The notes: a model not told the origin generated them from the sequence alone. A stretch of 64,000 nt of DNA from Dermanyssus gallinae (GCA_003439945.1 QVRM01002806.1:1479001-1543000); one strand, 5' to 3'; counted from the first letter of the stretch, positions 12,601 through 26,700 are shown. Made by a program: numbers and translations.

Positions 12601-15600
12601 CGAGCTTCGGCTTTAAGCAGAATAGGGAGCATGTACGCTGCGTTTGCTCTGACGATTGTATGCGAATCGTACGCAGTGATCTTGAAATGAATGTTGAGGC
12701 TTAGATTGAGGATGGCAGGCAGGAGTTCAAAAAAGTTTATTAACAGTGCGAAAGGTTGGTGTGCGGAAAGCAGAATGTTAACTTCCAGTTTTGCTCATTG
12801 ATAAAATATAACGTGGCTAATGCTTAGTACGATTTTGATGGTAAAGCATTTCTTCAAGTCTCTCGCGAGTGGTCGTTTTTTCTCAAGATCTAAGATTTAG
12901 CATAAGACGTTCCTCGTCGCACTTGAGCAATCTCGCACACTGCGTGTCGCGCTTGGGCAATGACATCATCCGAGTCTTTTTAACTCACAATACGTTGACT
13001 ACAGTGTTATAAAAAGCTGTGCTCATAAATAAATGATGCGCACGTATACACGCCGTTCGGTCACAAGGATATATCGCTTACGACTTAGCAAATCGAGAAA
13101 AAAAGTAATTTCTTTATTATTAGATTTAATACTTTCCCTTTTGATTGTTAGATCTAATACTTTACTGGGCGGCAGCTTCATTCAGCCTACTGGAGTTGCA
13201 AGAAAAGATGTTGTGAATTCGGCGACTCCGCGTGGCGAACACGCCGATGTCGACGATGTGAAGATTTTGCCCGCTCGTGCAATTTCCTTTTTCTTGCCAT
13301 AGCGCTGTATTGAATGTCTGCATTGAGTGGAGTGCAATTTGAACTTTTTCACGAGTCATAGCGTGACTGTTGGTAAGCCCACTAGTCTGCGTCTGATGTC
13401 GCGTCAGCAAACCGAACGAAACGCGACAGAGAGATAGAGAAGAACAAATCTGGTTTATGGCAACGCAATCCAAACGAGCAGTTACGGTCGAGCAACGATT
13501 GCTGCCGCTATACCGCCCGCTCGTCTGCCCGTCGTAAGGAAATGATTATCCCACAATGCTGATTAGAGGGCGGAATAGGGCGAAGAGGAGACCCTAGTTG
13601 GTGCAGTCTACAGGCACACCGAACGGTCTTGCGTCTTTGTACGGGCACGGTACGAAACGTGGAGGCGGCCCAGAAAAGAAGAAAGTTGTTGTCTTCGACG
13701 TCGATAGCAAATCCAATATTGATGTAAATGCAAGAGCTGCATTGTCTGCAACAGCTGCTGCTGCTGCTGCAACGCGCTGCCTATTTGCTTACGAACAACG
13801 ACGCTACTATAGCTATGAGCGTGAACGGCGAGTCTTCTATAGAGCCCTTGTCATGCAGGTCATCAGAAAATAGTGGAGTACTAGGGAATAAGCAGGTATG
13901 GGCCGATATCGGCCGGCCAATTTCCTGGCCCAACTTGGCTCAACCACAGCGGATTTTGTTCGAGTGGGCAACAACCGACGCGCATAAAATTGTCACGGGC
14001 GCAGGAGGCGGCAGCTGCTGCAGGCGAGACTGCCTTCCTGAGGTACTGAGTCCTTACAAACATCTTGTTGAATAGCCCCAACATCGAAGGTCGTTCGTTC
14101 GTTCTCGGTGCCGGTCTTGCAAATCTCATTCGCTAAAAGTCCGGTAACCGGGTGTTTCTATTTCGAACGGCCTCCTGGAATCGTCCCGCATCGGCTATTG
14201 GCCTGACATTTGCTATGTGTTCGCTTAGTCTTGAAGCTTCCTTTTCTGCTTTGCACCGTTTATTCTGACGCATACATGGCAGGACAAACGTTGACTGCAC
14301 TTCCTTTGGTTGAGACACCACTGCTGCGGCTACTGCAAGCAACAGCCGTCAATTTGCAGTCAAATGTGCAGTGTCAAATAAGGCTGGCAGGACAACAGTA
14401 TCACTCAGGAGGAGCCCAGGCGTCAGAAGCCACTCTGGGATCTATGTTGAGATATTTCACCACAAGTCTTAGCTTTGTTCATCCACACATTGCATCTTTT
14501 CAACTAGTTTTATAAAATTCAGCGGACGCCATCACTTTAGACTTCAGTGAGCAGTGATTATAATTTTGATTACAGAATGTGGAAAATAATGCACTTAATT
14601 TCAAAGCCATCGTGGTTAAAAAAACAACCAACAACAGAAATTATATTTGATTTACTTATAAGTAGTAGACGCGCTTTATGACAATATGCATCTAGGTGCA
14701 TTCGAAATCGATGTGCTGCTGCACTGTAGCGGTAACTACTAAGTTGTCGTATCGCCTAGTTCTGACTTATTTCAGGAAGTTAGGTGCAGTCGACCAATGT
14801 GACCGCTGACCTTTTGTGCTGAGAGGAAAAGGGTATTTTGAGTTAAGAAGTAAGCTATGTTCTTAGCTAAGGCTCTTTAAACAACGCCGAGTTGCGAGAC
14901 CTGTCGGTTGTTTTCGGCATTTTCTGTTAGACTAAAACGATTTATTCAAGGTAGAAAGAGAGTACGTCCTTTGCACAGATGCATGTATGTCATCTGGTGA
15001 ATACGTAGCTATTTTCTGCATGTTGCACGGTATGTTCTTGGAGTCCTTTAGCAATTATAGATACGCCCTGCGATGAACACAGCAACAATGTTGCTTGTTT
15101 ACGTATTGTCGTTTACTTGTCCACAAACGTCTTGTTAAATAGCGCGCTGATCTAGCTTCTTAAGTGGGTCAATTATGCGAGAACAGTAGATAAATGCAAC
15201 CCGTTACGTAAACTTATGTTCCACTAATTCCAGGCAACATGTGCTCTTAAGTCTGAAAACCACGCCAATACTGCGTACGTCAATAGTGGAACTGCGTATG
15301 TGATATACAGTTGGACGATCAGGTCGGGAGAGCATACAGCAAGTGGTCGCAAGATTAAGTTGTCACGTTGAAAGGCGCTTGTGAAAACACCGGTTGTATG
15401 TTTGAAGTACCGTAGTTTGTTACTCGTAAAGACTTCAGGGTCGTTTACAACTCAAAGTTTGCTCAGCTTCTAACCTCCGACGCTGTAGGGCCGCCCAGGC
15501 TTTGAAAGCGTCCAACGTGTTTATAATCGGCATCTATCTATATTTAAGGCGCGGGATCGGCAGTAGGGTTTCACATTTTCTGCGCATATTTCAGCTTTAA

Positions 15601-16563
15601 CTTGTAAAATTATATGTCTCTGTGAGTCAGTGTACAGAGTACACATCAGTGGTCCGGGGACAGTTGCTTGCGCCGGATGACACCCGACCTATTGTAGAAA
15701 ACCGCTCATTAACGCGAACCCGGAACGGTCTGTATTGGAGAATAGAGCCGAGAGCCGGTTGATTATGCGTTCTCTGATTCCGAAGTGTGGTAGAGTTTGG
15801 AGCAGTTTAGCGTGCGTGACTAACTCGAATGCTGACTTAAAATCGAACCTAAATATTTGCGATAGGCAAACGGGGCCTCCGAGACTAGGCCTTGATCACG
15901 ACCGTTTGTATATACTGTTGTTTTTTTGCTAGATCTCTCGCATGCGCTTTGTTAAATGGAGCGTAAGTTTGTCGCCGCTTTTACTATAGTTCTACTATAC
16001 TTATCGTTGCAAGGGTTGGCGATTACATATGAAAACATATGTCGAAGCAATTGAGCGTAAACACTCAAAATGTTTACAATATGCGGCTCGAAGGTGTGAT
16101 AATGAACAAGCAGCCCTGGCACCGGGACCAGACATCTTGCACCTAGAGCCCATTGTTAATTTATATTCAGTATTTCGAATTCGGATTTTCGAATGTACTA
16201 CCGCATTTGGAATTTGTATAGTAGTTCAACAGCGTTCGCATTAACAACCTCAGAATTAAGCAGATAGTAAATTCATTGCAAAAGCGGATTGCGTAAGTAA
16301 CGTCCTCGTTCTCGAGAAGTTGATTTCTCGTTAGGAAATAACTACAAATTGACTAATGTCATTGTGAATGTGTTGTGCTCTTTTTCTATTTATAAATGTT
16401 GTTGTTATGGCTATGTGCTATGCTACATTTGGCGTATTTGTGTTCCTTTTTTAATTTAATAAACGCGAATTTGAAGTGATCATGCAGTACGCATGAACGA
16501 GTGGATACTTAAGTATTGTCAACTAACTTTGAGTGAGTATCAATAAATATTTGTATATTTATT
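9676..16563. other. Long unrecognised stretch
   Basis: No gene, RNA or transposon recognised. A reiterated GATATCG-like segment lies at 11918-11985. A (GCT)n tract lies at 13755-13771 inside an open plus-strand frame (13598-13873) whose product would contain a poly-Ala run; I do not recognise it and see no exon evidence. Host introns or regulatory DNA could be here but cannot be shown from sequence alone. Confidence 0.4.
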
Positions 16564-16676
16564 AACTGTCAGAGATCAAAAATGTGTATATCAACTGCCA
16601 GAGATAAAAAATGTGTATAATCAACTGTCAGAGATAAAAAATGTATATAATCTACTGTTAGAGAATAAAAAATATC
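16564..16676. repeat. Minisatellite, about 30-bp unit, four copies
   Basis: Units at 16564-16592, 16593-16622, 16623-16652 and 16653-16676 (last one truncated) share AACTGTCAGAGATAAAAAAT followed by GTGTATAATC. Copies 1-3 differ by one to three bases, and copy 4 is more worn. Confidence 0.92.
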
Positions 16677-18248
16677 AATGCAGCTGTTCCCGAGATGTCA
16701 GAGGATATTGCGACAATCATCATAAAACAGGGCAGAACTGCCTGCCAAGGTAAAACAAATCTATACCATTTCAGGAAGAAGTGCAGAAACAAAACGGCCC
16801 TACAAAGCTTAAATCAGCTGGTACCACCTATGGCTTTCAAAACTCGAACAGTCACAATTACTGCGGAATGTTGTACACAACATCCCCGGTCCCGCAAAGG
16901 AGTCGCCAGTCGCGACTGTCTGCTTAGTTTATCAGCTGATTAGTATTGTTGGTGATGACAACATCTCATTAGAAGGCGAAGTGGAAAAGCTACATAAAAG
17001 CCATTAGCGCCATAGCGGTCACCCTCTAAAATACACCTATAAAGAAAAATGTTTACCTCAAGAAAATGAATACTGAAAAGACAAACTAAGCAATACGGCA
17101 GAACATTACAAACAAACGTAAAATTTCTAGCATTCATTTTTGCGTTTTTTTTCTTTAAAAAAGTGTGTCCACTTTTTTGACAACTTGATATGAGCCGCAT
17201 ATACGAGGAAGGTTGCACATGCATGAAAGAAGAAGAGAGCAATTAATAGGCATACTCATACATGAACTGGAGTGTATCCAGAAATGCCATTCCAACTGAT
17301 GACGTGCAGTAGTCTTCTATGAGCGCCAGTACTAGGAATACGTGGGTTTGATTATTTCCAACCCCCCCCCCCCCCCCGCCTAAACGAACCTTGAAAAGTG
17401 GTCACGGTCGTACCGGGAGTAGTCGCAGAGGTGCAGAGGCCGATGTTTCTCGGGTGCAAAACCTTTCGTGGGCTATATCACAAAAGTGTCGTATGCGTGT
17501 AGTAATTTGTTCAACTTGATCTCTACGCCTGGGTATTTTGACTGGGCAGTTGAAAATAGTTCCGACTACGACCAAATAGGACTTTAACAGACTACACAGC
17601 GTGCCAGCAGAAGTTAAATCAGCCATGGCCTAGACCTCTTAGTTGCGTACAACGATCGCCGAGGGTATTGTATTAGAGTCTATCACATGTCGTAGTCATG
17701 GCTGCCCTGATTGACGCGACGACGACGTTTTGCTACAAAATTGTCTCGTATCCGCATATTATTTACCGTATAATATCACCAAAGGCACGGACTGTTGCAG
17801 CCGCCTATGAACCAAACACACCGTGCCCGACGAACCAACCCAACTAAACCCTCAGAGGGCAAGTAACTAATCATCTATAGTATGACTGAGGTTCAACAAA
17901 GGCGAAGCACACCGCCGCACGCCCTGAGGGCCACCTACAATGTTTAACAACTGCGTATGTTCTCAGCCGATACCCCCCCCCCTCTCTCTCTCTCTCTCGC
18001 CAACTGACGTCGTCGCCATGTAGGCTTCACGTATCAATCCTCCTCTCTCGTTCTCCGAGTTGAGGCGAGCATGCATGCAATGCACACCACCTGCTAATGT
18101 GACGACTCGCCTACTTAGTAATCTTCTACCGATAAAAAATGTCAAATTGTATCTGCTATACATTTGGCGAGTCGACGCCAATACTGACGCTTGTTATGCA
18201 GCATCTGATGAGTCGGTCGGCGCTCGCGGTAAGGTTCAAAACAGATTG
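16677..18248. other. Unrecognised sequence
   Basis: Holds a run of 16 C (17362-17377) and a (CT)n tract (about 17982-18000). No gene recognised. Confidence 0.45.
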
Positions 18249-18288
<40 letters not shown>

Positions 18289-18353
18289 GATAGATATATA
18301 TAGATATATATAGATATATAGATAGATATATAGATATATATAGTATATGTATA

Positions 18354-18451
<98 letters not shown>

Positions 18452-18454
18452 TAT
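18249..18454. repeat. Compound TA/GATA microsatellite
   Basis: About 205 bases of TA repeats with GATA/TAGA and TGTA variants. Both strands are open only as Tyr/Ile repeats, so the apparent frames are not genes. Confidence 0.95.
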
Positions 18455-19536
18455 AAACGCCATGAAATCGAAGCAGACCAAGCAGAAGGAATATTAGCGT
18501 TGCCACTGGCATGTCAGTTGCATCATTTGGCCGACAAACCCTATACTCTCATACACATGTTTAACGTGAAATGCCGGAGTGTTCAAGGATGATTAGCATT
18601 GGCCTCTGCAACGATGCTAACCGACGACCTGGATTCGTCCAACGTATACCCACTGAAACCACTGTCCACATCTTCCCTTTGAAAATGCATTTCCCGCCTC
18701 ATTTCATTATCCTAATCGCCTCACTTAGATTATAGCGAAGCAGGCGTTGAGCATAAATCAAGCCCTCCGATGGAATATTTACGCTGGCTCATGAATGTAT
18801 GCTCGAAGTATTCACACACACACACCCACACACAACACGTTCATAGTTCTGCGATCCGCTGAGGCGCGACCAGTTTGATGATTAATGCCAGCAAAAGAGA
18901 GGCCGACAAAGATGTCAAAGTTTGTTCATTACCGCAACATACACATGAACGGGCTTCCAGCCCTTTTCCGTACCGTTTATACTATCAAAGTCAAGACTGC
19001 AAACGCATACAAGGTCAGACCACTGAGGCATGGTGATCGCAGTGGCTGCAGTGAGCTGGCTGGAAATTGTAGTATCTCCGTAACATTAGCAGTAACAGTC
19101 GTCGTCAAAATAGCTTAAAGAAAAGTTAACTGAGTGTAGTAGTAGTAGTAGTAACAGTGTAACAGTGTTGGCAGTCTGCAGAACTGGTAGAAAATTGGTT
19201 TCTGTTACACTCAGCAAGTGCCTGACGCTCAGATCTCAGAAGCTCTCACTGGTTACCAATGGGCAACTATTAATTATATGCCGGAAAATTGATCTTTGCC
19301 GCGTCAGCTACGATAATGAATGAACACTTCCGAAGTATGAAATAAATTAAAACGGATAAATGCAATAACTTTTTACACGCGCCATTTTAGTTCCTTGACA
19401 CGCATGCGCATAGAAATTCCGATACGGGAATATATATGCTATGCGAATCGTGATTATTCTGACAGATTTCGTACTGTACCGTTTGGCAGATTATCGGACT
19501 GCGTATACGCAGGCGTGAAACAGGAGTAAAAAGAAC

Positions 19537-19537
<1 letters not shown>
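18455..19537. other. Unrecognised sequence
   Basis: Short (CA)n near 18814-18833 and (GTA)n near 19137-19153. Nothing else identified. Confidence 0.45.

Positions 19538-19616
<79 letters not shown>
19538..19616. repeat. (TA)n microsatellite array
   Basis: About 39 uninterrupted TA units. Confidence 0.97.
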
Positions 19617-19618
<2 letters not shown>

Positions 19619-20707
19619 TTAGCAGTTTCTTGTGTTAACACGACACGTCAGCGAACGTTTACAGCGTATTTGGGACCCATTCACTCTAATTAGCCGTGAC
19701 AATATCGGCGATTTTAAGAGGCTAGCTAAAAGCCTGTCAACTTCAGTTTCTCCAAAGCGCACAGAGATCATCCCGTCCAATAATTGAGTAGCGTGTTCGC
19801 TTGCTTCAGCAAAAACGGACGGTCGTATAATACAAATTGGGTTAGCAAGAGACATCGGCGAGAACGAAGACAGTAACAACATGGGCGTGGTCGACTAGCG
19901 GAGACGTATTTATTTCAAGTAGGCTTTTAGGGCGTCGTTATACGTCCAGATGTATTAACATAATACACTGCCCCCCCACAGCAATGGTCGCGCAAAGATG
20001 ACCATATACCTTCTTCTAGTTGGGGGATTGTGATTTTTTGTACTCTAGACCTTTTACGTATTGACGATACGTTTAATCTCAGCATCTCATATTAAGCTAT
20101 CAACGGCGCACTCCAAAAACGCGTTAATACAATACGGAGCGGCATACAGCTAAGTTAGTTCTTTCCACGATCTACAACTGCTGTTATTCTAAAGCTACTA
20201 CAATGATGTTGTCTAGCAGGCAGCACAGAATGTTTTTTTTTTAACCAGAAGTATCCTGTCAGCTTAATATGAGTTCGCTATTTAAACCGTTAAGTTTTTA
20301 CTAAACAAATATGACGTATTGACACTAACGTTTACTCAGATAACGATTTGCTGTCCCACTAGAACCTTTTTCCTGCGCTGTAAATTTTTGCGACAATCTT
20401 GACACCGCGCCCTATGTCTTTTAAGAGGATACCCTGAGTTGAAAGAAGAATTGGGGAGAAGAAATTGTTAAATAGGGCTTATTGGAGTCGGTGACTGTAC
20501 GGCAAATTGTCTTGTTGCCTAAGCCGAATAAGATCATCAAAGTTCTATGTATGGTAGAGCCGTCAAGTTGTTTTCTCCGCATTGTCAGCGCCCATGTTTG
20601 CCTGCAACCTGTATGGCATTATGATCATTGCAATGTACTGTACATTCCGTGCCGTTAAATAAATACGACGAATTAATAAATGATGATGGTTTGGTTATTA
20701 TATGTAC

Positions 20708-20738
<31 letters not shown>

Positions 20739-20809
20739 AGTCTTAGCTTGGTTAGTTGGACGTGGTAGGTATGTGTGAAGCATTGTGTGATCGTCTTGTG
20801 TGGAAATCG

Positions 20810-20850
<41 letters not shown>

Positions 20851-22241
20851 TACGACGAATGATTCGTGAACTTTGGCGTTGGCGTTTCTTCTTGTCTAGA
20901 TAAATCTGTACATAATAATAATAATGAGGATGAAAAGGTAAAGCGAAAGTGAAGATAAGGCAACCAGGCGCTCACGCTGGTTGCCAAATCCATTCGAACG
21001 TCTACGGGGACCAACAAGAAGTTGAAGCGTTCGCTTTTAGCTCCGACATTGTAGTACGACAATTGTATACCGTCGGCGCACGGCACGCCGACTTATGCGC
21101 GGATGCGTGCATGCTGACGCTATATAGAGCGCTAGGTGGCGGGGCTGACGACCATTGCAGCACGTAAGTCGACCCGTGCGTGGTGACACGGCGAGTCTCC
21201 GCCGACATTTCAACATTCGACTCTAAAGAAAATTGTCAGCTGTGTCTGTGTGTATGGGTGTGTATGGGTGTTATGCATCCGGCTACATCATTGCCGATAA
21301 GAAGAAGAGAGGCGACAAGGTTCGTACAGATTCGTACAGATGCCGCCACCCGCCAGCGCCACCGACGTGTGGCTGTAAACCCTCACGACAGCACGGCAGG
21401 CATTGTTGGCACCTATGTGAAACGTAAAACAAATCCAAAAAAGAAGAACAAAGCTTTGCCTGTTGTATGCTTTCGAACGACCGTGTCGCCGCGATGTTTT
21501 TTTGTGTATGCGCGCGCCTCCAGCTCCAACTCTGCTCCGCGGCTTTCTTCCGCGGCTTCGCCTTCGTTCCTCCAGCAGCTGCCTTTGCTGTCCTTGTTGT
21601 TCCGAAGGCGTACGCATATACGCACTTTTATCAAGTAGTAGTAGTAGCGAACGAGCCGGGATGGCGTTCGGCCTTGTCCTTGGTACGTACGTGTAGTATG
21701 TACATACGTATGCATGCATGCCATACGATACTTGAAAGCACTGCCTTTTTTTTTGGCCGCCAACTGGCAGAAACCTCCGACAGCTAGGTACAGTTTGATG
21801 CTTCACATATTCTTTGGTTGGTTGGTTGGACAGCTCTGTAGAAGGCTTTGAAAAAAAAACAACGTCTATAGGAAATATTGCCGTGCATTGGTCCGATGTG
21901 TGATCGAATTTTGGAGGGTCGAGACTTGCTTGATTTTGCAATCGTGCACATAATCGCGGACAACTAGCGTGGAACTCGCGGGTCGAGGTAAAACGGAATG
22001 CATTATATTACAATGTGATATGTTTTGACAACACGCATATCGCACTATCGCAAAGCAGGTATATGTATACACGAAACATTTTGCCTTCCTTGAAAGCAAT
22101 CTTTAAAAAGGACGGTCTACATTTACGCTTTGCCAACCCAGCTGGTAGCGCTTATGTGTTCTCTCTCTTCGTTATATGTATGCATATATGCATGCATAAA
22201 CAAGGTGTCGGATGTCGGAAAATGGCGGATAATGTTGCCTA
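19617..22241. other. Unrecognised sequence with two (TA)n arrays
   Basis: TA arrays at 20705-20738 and 20811-20848. The segment 21000-21700 is richer in GC and is open in several frames on both strands (for example 21288-21941 minus). None of these shows a domain or motif I know. Confidence 0.4.
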
Positions 22242-22720
22242 AAACTCAGTGGTAAAGTTAAACTCAGTGAGAACATCATTTTTGCTAAAGGAAAGGGGGG
22301 GAGGAAATGGTTCGTATAGGTTTCGTATATGGATATGTTTTGTAAGGTGAACATTTTTCTAAGCTTTGATTTTAGGGCGGCTGTTTAACATACGTTTATA
22401 AAATGTACAATTGTGAGAGAACGTAATACTCAATTGAAAAACCAAGCATACTGCCGTATTTCGGATGTAGAAAATTCAACATTGTCTGAAATATGATTGA
22501 CTCTAGCTAAGGTTTAAAGTATAATTCGATTTAGAATTTCATTTTCTAATTGAGTAATGTGTTCTTTCACAATCGTGCATTTTATAAACCTACGTCCGAC
22601 TGCCACTCTAAAATTGCAGCTTACAAAATGTTCACCTTTTACCTATGCGAAACACTTCCGCTCCGCCTTTCCATTGGCAAAAGTAGTTTTCTCACCAAGC
22701 TTAACCATACCCCGGAGTTT
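22242..22720. mobile_element. MITE-like element with about 195-bp inverted repeats
   Basis: The left arm (22242 to about 22443) and right arm (about 22525-22720) are imperfect reverse complements over their length. Shared stretches include TTATAAAATG with CAATTGTGAGAGAAC (left) and its counterpart on the right, and AAGGTGAACATTTT in both. The terminal block GGTTAAGCTTGGTGAGAAAA, then CCAATGGAAAGGCGGAGCGG (right arm, reverse complement), resembles the end of the DD41D-type transposon at 43742 (GGTAGAACTCGGCAGAAAAA, then TCAATGAAAGGCGGGGCGG). It has no coding capacity, so I infer a non-autonomous relative of that transposon. Confidence 0.78.
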
Positions 22721-23629
22721 ACATCGAGATTTTTCGGACAAATATATATATATGTATATACATACAGTTGTACATTAGTCGGATCTAAGTAGTATATTTT
22801 TGGTAGTCGACTACTCCTGCGGGAACCATTAGCAGTTTTCCAGTGGGGAACTTTTAGCTGCATAGGAGAGGATGCCCTTTTATAATGGCATTTCATATAC
22901 AAATGGCACTCTTTATTTCTCTCTAGTTTTTTTAAATCTCTCGATAGCTCGCCTTTAGCTCGTGGAGGGGGGCTCTATGTAACGAACGTGTCGTCAGAGA
23001 TAAGACTATTGGAACAATCTACGCTTGGAAATGCATGGCGGCTGTCCGATGATGGCAGCTGGCCGAACGACAACCGATTGACTAAACCAGTTAAGAGAAG
23101 TAGGCCGAAACAAGATATGATGGTCAAAGGACACTTTTCCGCCGGCCTGAGCAGAGGGCCTGCTGGGCGTGGTACTCTTCTCTCTGGAGCCAACACCATG
23201 TGCACTATAGGGACGTCTGTCTGCCGGCCTAAAATCGACGTTCAGGGACCTAGGATGATAGTGGTAGTCGAAATAGTATTATTAATAATAATAATAACGG
23301 TATTAGTACTAATAAAAGTATCATCATCCTCCTGTCCAAGTGATCAGCGTAGCAATGTCGCTCTGTCAACTCATCAAGGATCAGGTCAGCGGAGATTAGG
23401 TGGAGAGCACGTACGCCTCGGAGTGCTTGACGAGGCAGCGGCGAGCGGCCAAAGCAAGCGATCTCGGACGCAAGCCAGATGCAGGCTTACCCGTATTGCG
23501 ACCTAATGACCAGATTTACTGCGCATAGCAATCTATTGCAGATACGATCGAATCATCATAAAATACTGCCACGAACAGAGTGAACAGTACAATCATTTGG
23601 CAGAGTACTACATATCCTCTCTATGCCTA
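22721..23629. other. Unrecognised sequence
   Basis: A TA-rich tract lies at 22741-22763 just outside the MITE. A 172-codon open frame at 22988-23506 (plus) carries a run encoded by ATT/ATA repeats and no known domain, so I treat it as chance. Confidence 0.4.
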
Positions 23630-23636
23630 ATAAGCA

Positions 23637-23716
<80 letters not shown>

Positions 23717-23742
23717 GTACATATCTTGCTTATATATATAGC
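23630..23742. repeat. (TA)n array framed by an inverted repeat
   Basis: ATAAGCAAGAT at 23630-23640 is the exact reverse complement of 23723-23733. Between them lies a TA array with a few TACA/TGTA interruptions, so the whole block can fold as one long cruciform. Confidence 0.9.
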
Positions 23743-26700
23743 ATTGCTATTGTATATTTGCCAAGCGTGACCCGTGCTAGAAGTAACTTTTAATATAACT
23801 GCAAAGGCGCCATTGGCTAACTGGATAATTCCCCCTCGGCTCGGGTAGCGATGGGATGGTTCCCAGTCAGCCAACTCGACATAACCAAAGATGTCCAAAC
23901 CGTGCTTGCGAATCCCATATGTGGTAGGCTTCAAAGGCTTTCACAATAGCCTGACGGGCAGGAGACCTTGGCATGCCGATACAGAGCAAACGAAAATGCT
24001 AAAAGTCTTAAAGTGTCTTCTTCCGGAGTGCAAACATGTTTCTGCGTTGTTTTGATTATAGATTTGTGCTTTCTTCGTCGACAAGCGTTCGTAGGTATCC
24101 TGATCAACGCATGTAGAACCCTGCAGCGGAACTGGGTAAAAGGGAGTCAAGGATACGGATAATGTCCGGGTGCAGGGGATGGGGGAATGTTTCTCTTGTA
24201 GCGCAGCGATCAACAAAACTCCTAACATGATGAAGTCGGCAAAACATAACAGTGTGGTCACACTAGATGTCTTCTTCTGTTAGTCTGTGTTAGTTAGGTT
24301 GGGTGTCGGCCGAAAGTGTTCAAGCCAAATGTTCTAAAAGCCGGTGCTCTGCGTTGGACTAGAAGAGAGTCTCGCGAGTGGTGGAAAAAAGGTCCGTTTT
24401 GACAAGCGCTTGTAAAACTACTGGGGCGAAAGAGAACATAAACCTTACGTGTTCGATTCTGTGACGGCCTGGAGCGTGTCAGTTAGCACGTTAACCACGA
24501 TGAAGCGTGCGGCCTTAGAGATTGTACCTATCGATATGTATTAGGTTACGTATGTGGTAAATATTTTCCTACAGAAGGAGCATGGCAGACAATCGTGAGC
24601 TCTGCCCCGAGCCGGTAAGGACGCTGCAGCCTTGCCAAAGGTTGTTAAAGCTATAAGCTACAAGCTGACACGTCATTGATTTCCTACTCAACAAAGCCAG
24701 CGTTGAACGAATTCAGCTAACTAAATACTCGCGGGCTGACAACATTACCGTCGCTGAGATTTTTTCAAGATTTCCTAGGCCTTCCCTCAATTACACTATA
24801 ACTTTTGAGGTGATTTTCTCAACCTAGATGTTGAGAAAGTCTCAAAAGTCACCTCAATCGCTCCGTTCACGTAAGCACAAAGTATTCAGCTCCTAGTAAG
24901 AAAAATATAGTCAAGGTCGAGGGATCTGGCCTTAGCACTGAAAACTGGTGAAGTCTCGCAAGGCTCTGTACCAGGTCATCTTTGCATTTTGACATACATT
25001 TTCATACATTGACAAAATATCGAACTCAATCAAGATTGATTCTCATAGTGCTCGACTAATGGATTTTCTAGAAGATAAAAATAGCTTTAAAGGACGGAAA
25101 TAGTTCAGGGTTATGCTTAACTTTGTGGAGATTAATTAACGAGATAAGGGTGCAATTGCTTGAAAAAACTTTCGTTTACGCCAAGAGCGGCAGCGATTTA
25201 GCCACCTTTTAGGCATGCTATTAAGATACACTGCCCTTAATGCCGAGCCTCACACAATGACTAAAACTAAGTAAAAAAACAGCAAGAAAAGTGCTCTTGT
25301 AGTGTATGTAATCTAAACAAATGTATAAACGAATATCTACCAATAACGGCGAATTAACATCAACAAACAAAATATGTCTATGTTGCGCCTTTGTAAATAA
25401 TGGGGTGTTGCTATTGTAACGGCGAGCTGTAAACCAGCGTGAGCTTGAGTTTTGCTAAATCATCGGTTTGTTGGATCTAATTAAGCATTTTCCTGCTTTT
25501 TGCTAAAAAAAACACATAAATCAAGTATTAAAGGGCTGTAGTCTAACAGAAAAGTAAATTCGAAATTATTACATTGCATATGATGCACAGTAAGGCAAGT
25601 AGGCTTAAAACTGCTTAGTTCTTTTAAGCACTTCCGGTTTTGGCTCTCGAACGGTGTGGACTTATCGCAGTGCAGAGCTCCTAAAAAGTGTATGATGTTC
25701 TTATTTTCATGCAAATGCGTGTCGCGGCGCAGTGAATTTCTGAGCGCCCAGCCAACTGAATTTCCACAGCCAATGTGAACTTTAATGACTTTAAGTTTTC
25801 TTAGACCTTGCATTTTCGTTGGGTTCTCATCTACTCGGGCCCGAGAAGCGGTGTGCCAGTCTGGACTTATTTCATCTAAACGAGGTGGAGTCTAGATTCG
25901 TAGGGAATAAACGACCCCTTTTGACTTTCGTTGCTAGCTTTTTATGTGCAACTAACCTGCAACTTTACGAAAACAACAATTTGAAAGAAACCAAACTTCT
26001 TAAGCACAGGTTAAGATGTGAAGTGACAAGTAAAAGCTGTCACAGTTATTTAGATAGGAATCGAGTCAAGAGATATAAACCGGAGCCGGGCACGGACAAG
26101 CAGAACTGGCATGAAAAGCGCAGGAAAATACATGTCCTGATCCAACTATACGTGTCCTGATCCAATACGCAAACATGAATTGAAATCTAAATTTTATAAC
26201 CGTGTTTTCTCTTTGAGTAAATTTAGGTAAACACTTAGCAGATAGTTACACGCTTTGCTTAAACAAATACTAACGGAAACTTTCATTAAGCCGGCCAGAG
26301 AGTCTAACCGTATAAACAGATGTGTAAGCTAAGGCAAGTTGTATGTTAGAAGGTAAACAAAACAATGTCTGTTTACTATAGATCATGTTTATTGTACCAC
26401 TTTCAAAGTTTAGTAGACGTTTTTTTAGCACCAACAATTCAAACTCAGAGTTTGCCAGCGCCAAGCAAGCAGTGAGATGCAACTAGTACGAGAACAGCCT
26501 AATTCAATTGATATCCCTCCGTATGCAAGAGGCCTGCCGACAGACCTTATCAAGTGATGGAAACATTGTTCGATGCTTTGACAACTATGTTTCTAGCTAA
26601 GGATCCCTGCAAAATCTTTCTTGTTACCCACTGGATTTACCAGTATGTTTATAACCTTCTATAGCAGGGAGAGGGCGTTTCGAGCCTCTGCTGATCATTT

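Noticed and set aside
13598..13873. Possible host exon with a poly-Ala tract
   Set aside because: The Ala run is a (GCT)n repeat. No splice or homology support could be seen.
16564..16676. CRISPR-like repeat array
   Set aside because: Units are directly adjacent with no unique spacers. It is a minisatellite in eukaryotic DNA.
18236..18592. Open frames made of alternating Tyr and Ile codons (also at 5061-5306, 19387-19641, 20673-21086, 23608-23934, 60547-60801)
   Set aside because: They are translations of (TA)n microsatellites and have no coding meaning.
21288..21941. 217-codon open frame on the minus strand (and overlapping plus frames)
   Set aside because: GC-rich, open in several frames at once, no motif or start context. 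Treated as chance.
22988..23506. 172-codon open frame on the plus strand
   Set aside because: Its hydrophobic run comes from an AAT/ATT repeat and the rest has no motif.
24801..24862. Imperfect inverted repeat as a rho-independent terminator or miRNA hairpin
   Set aside because: Arms pair only in two short blocks with a large gap, and the context is eukaryotic.
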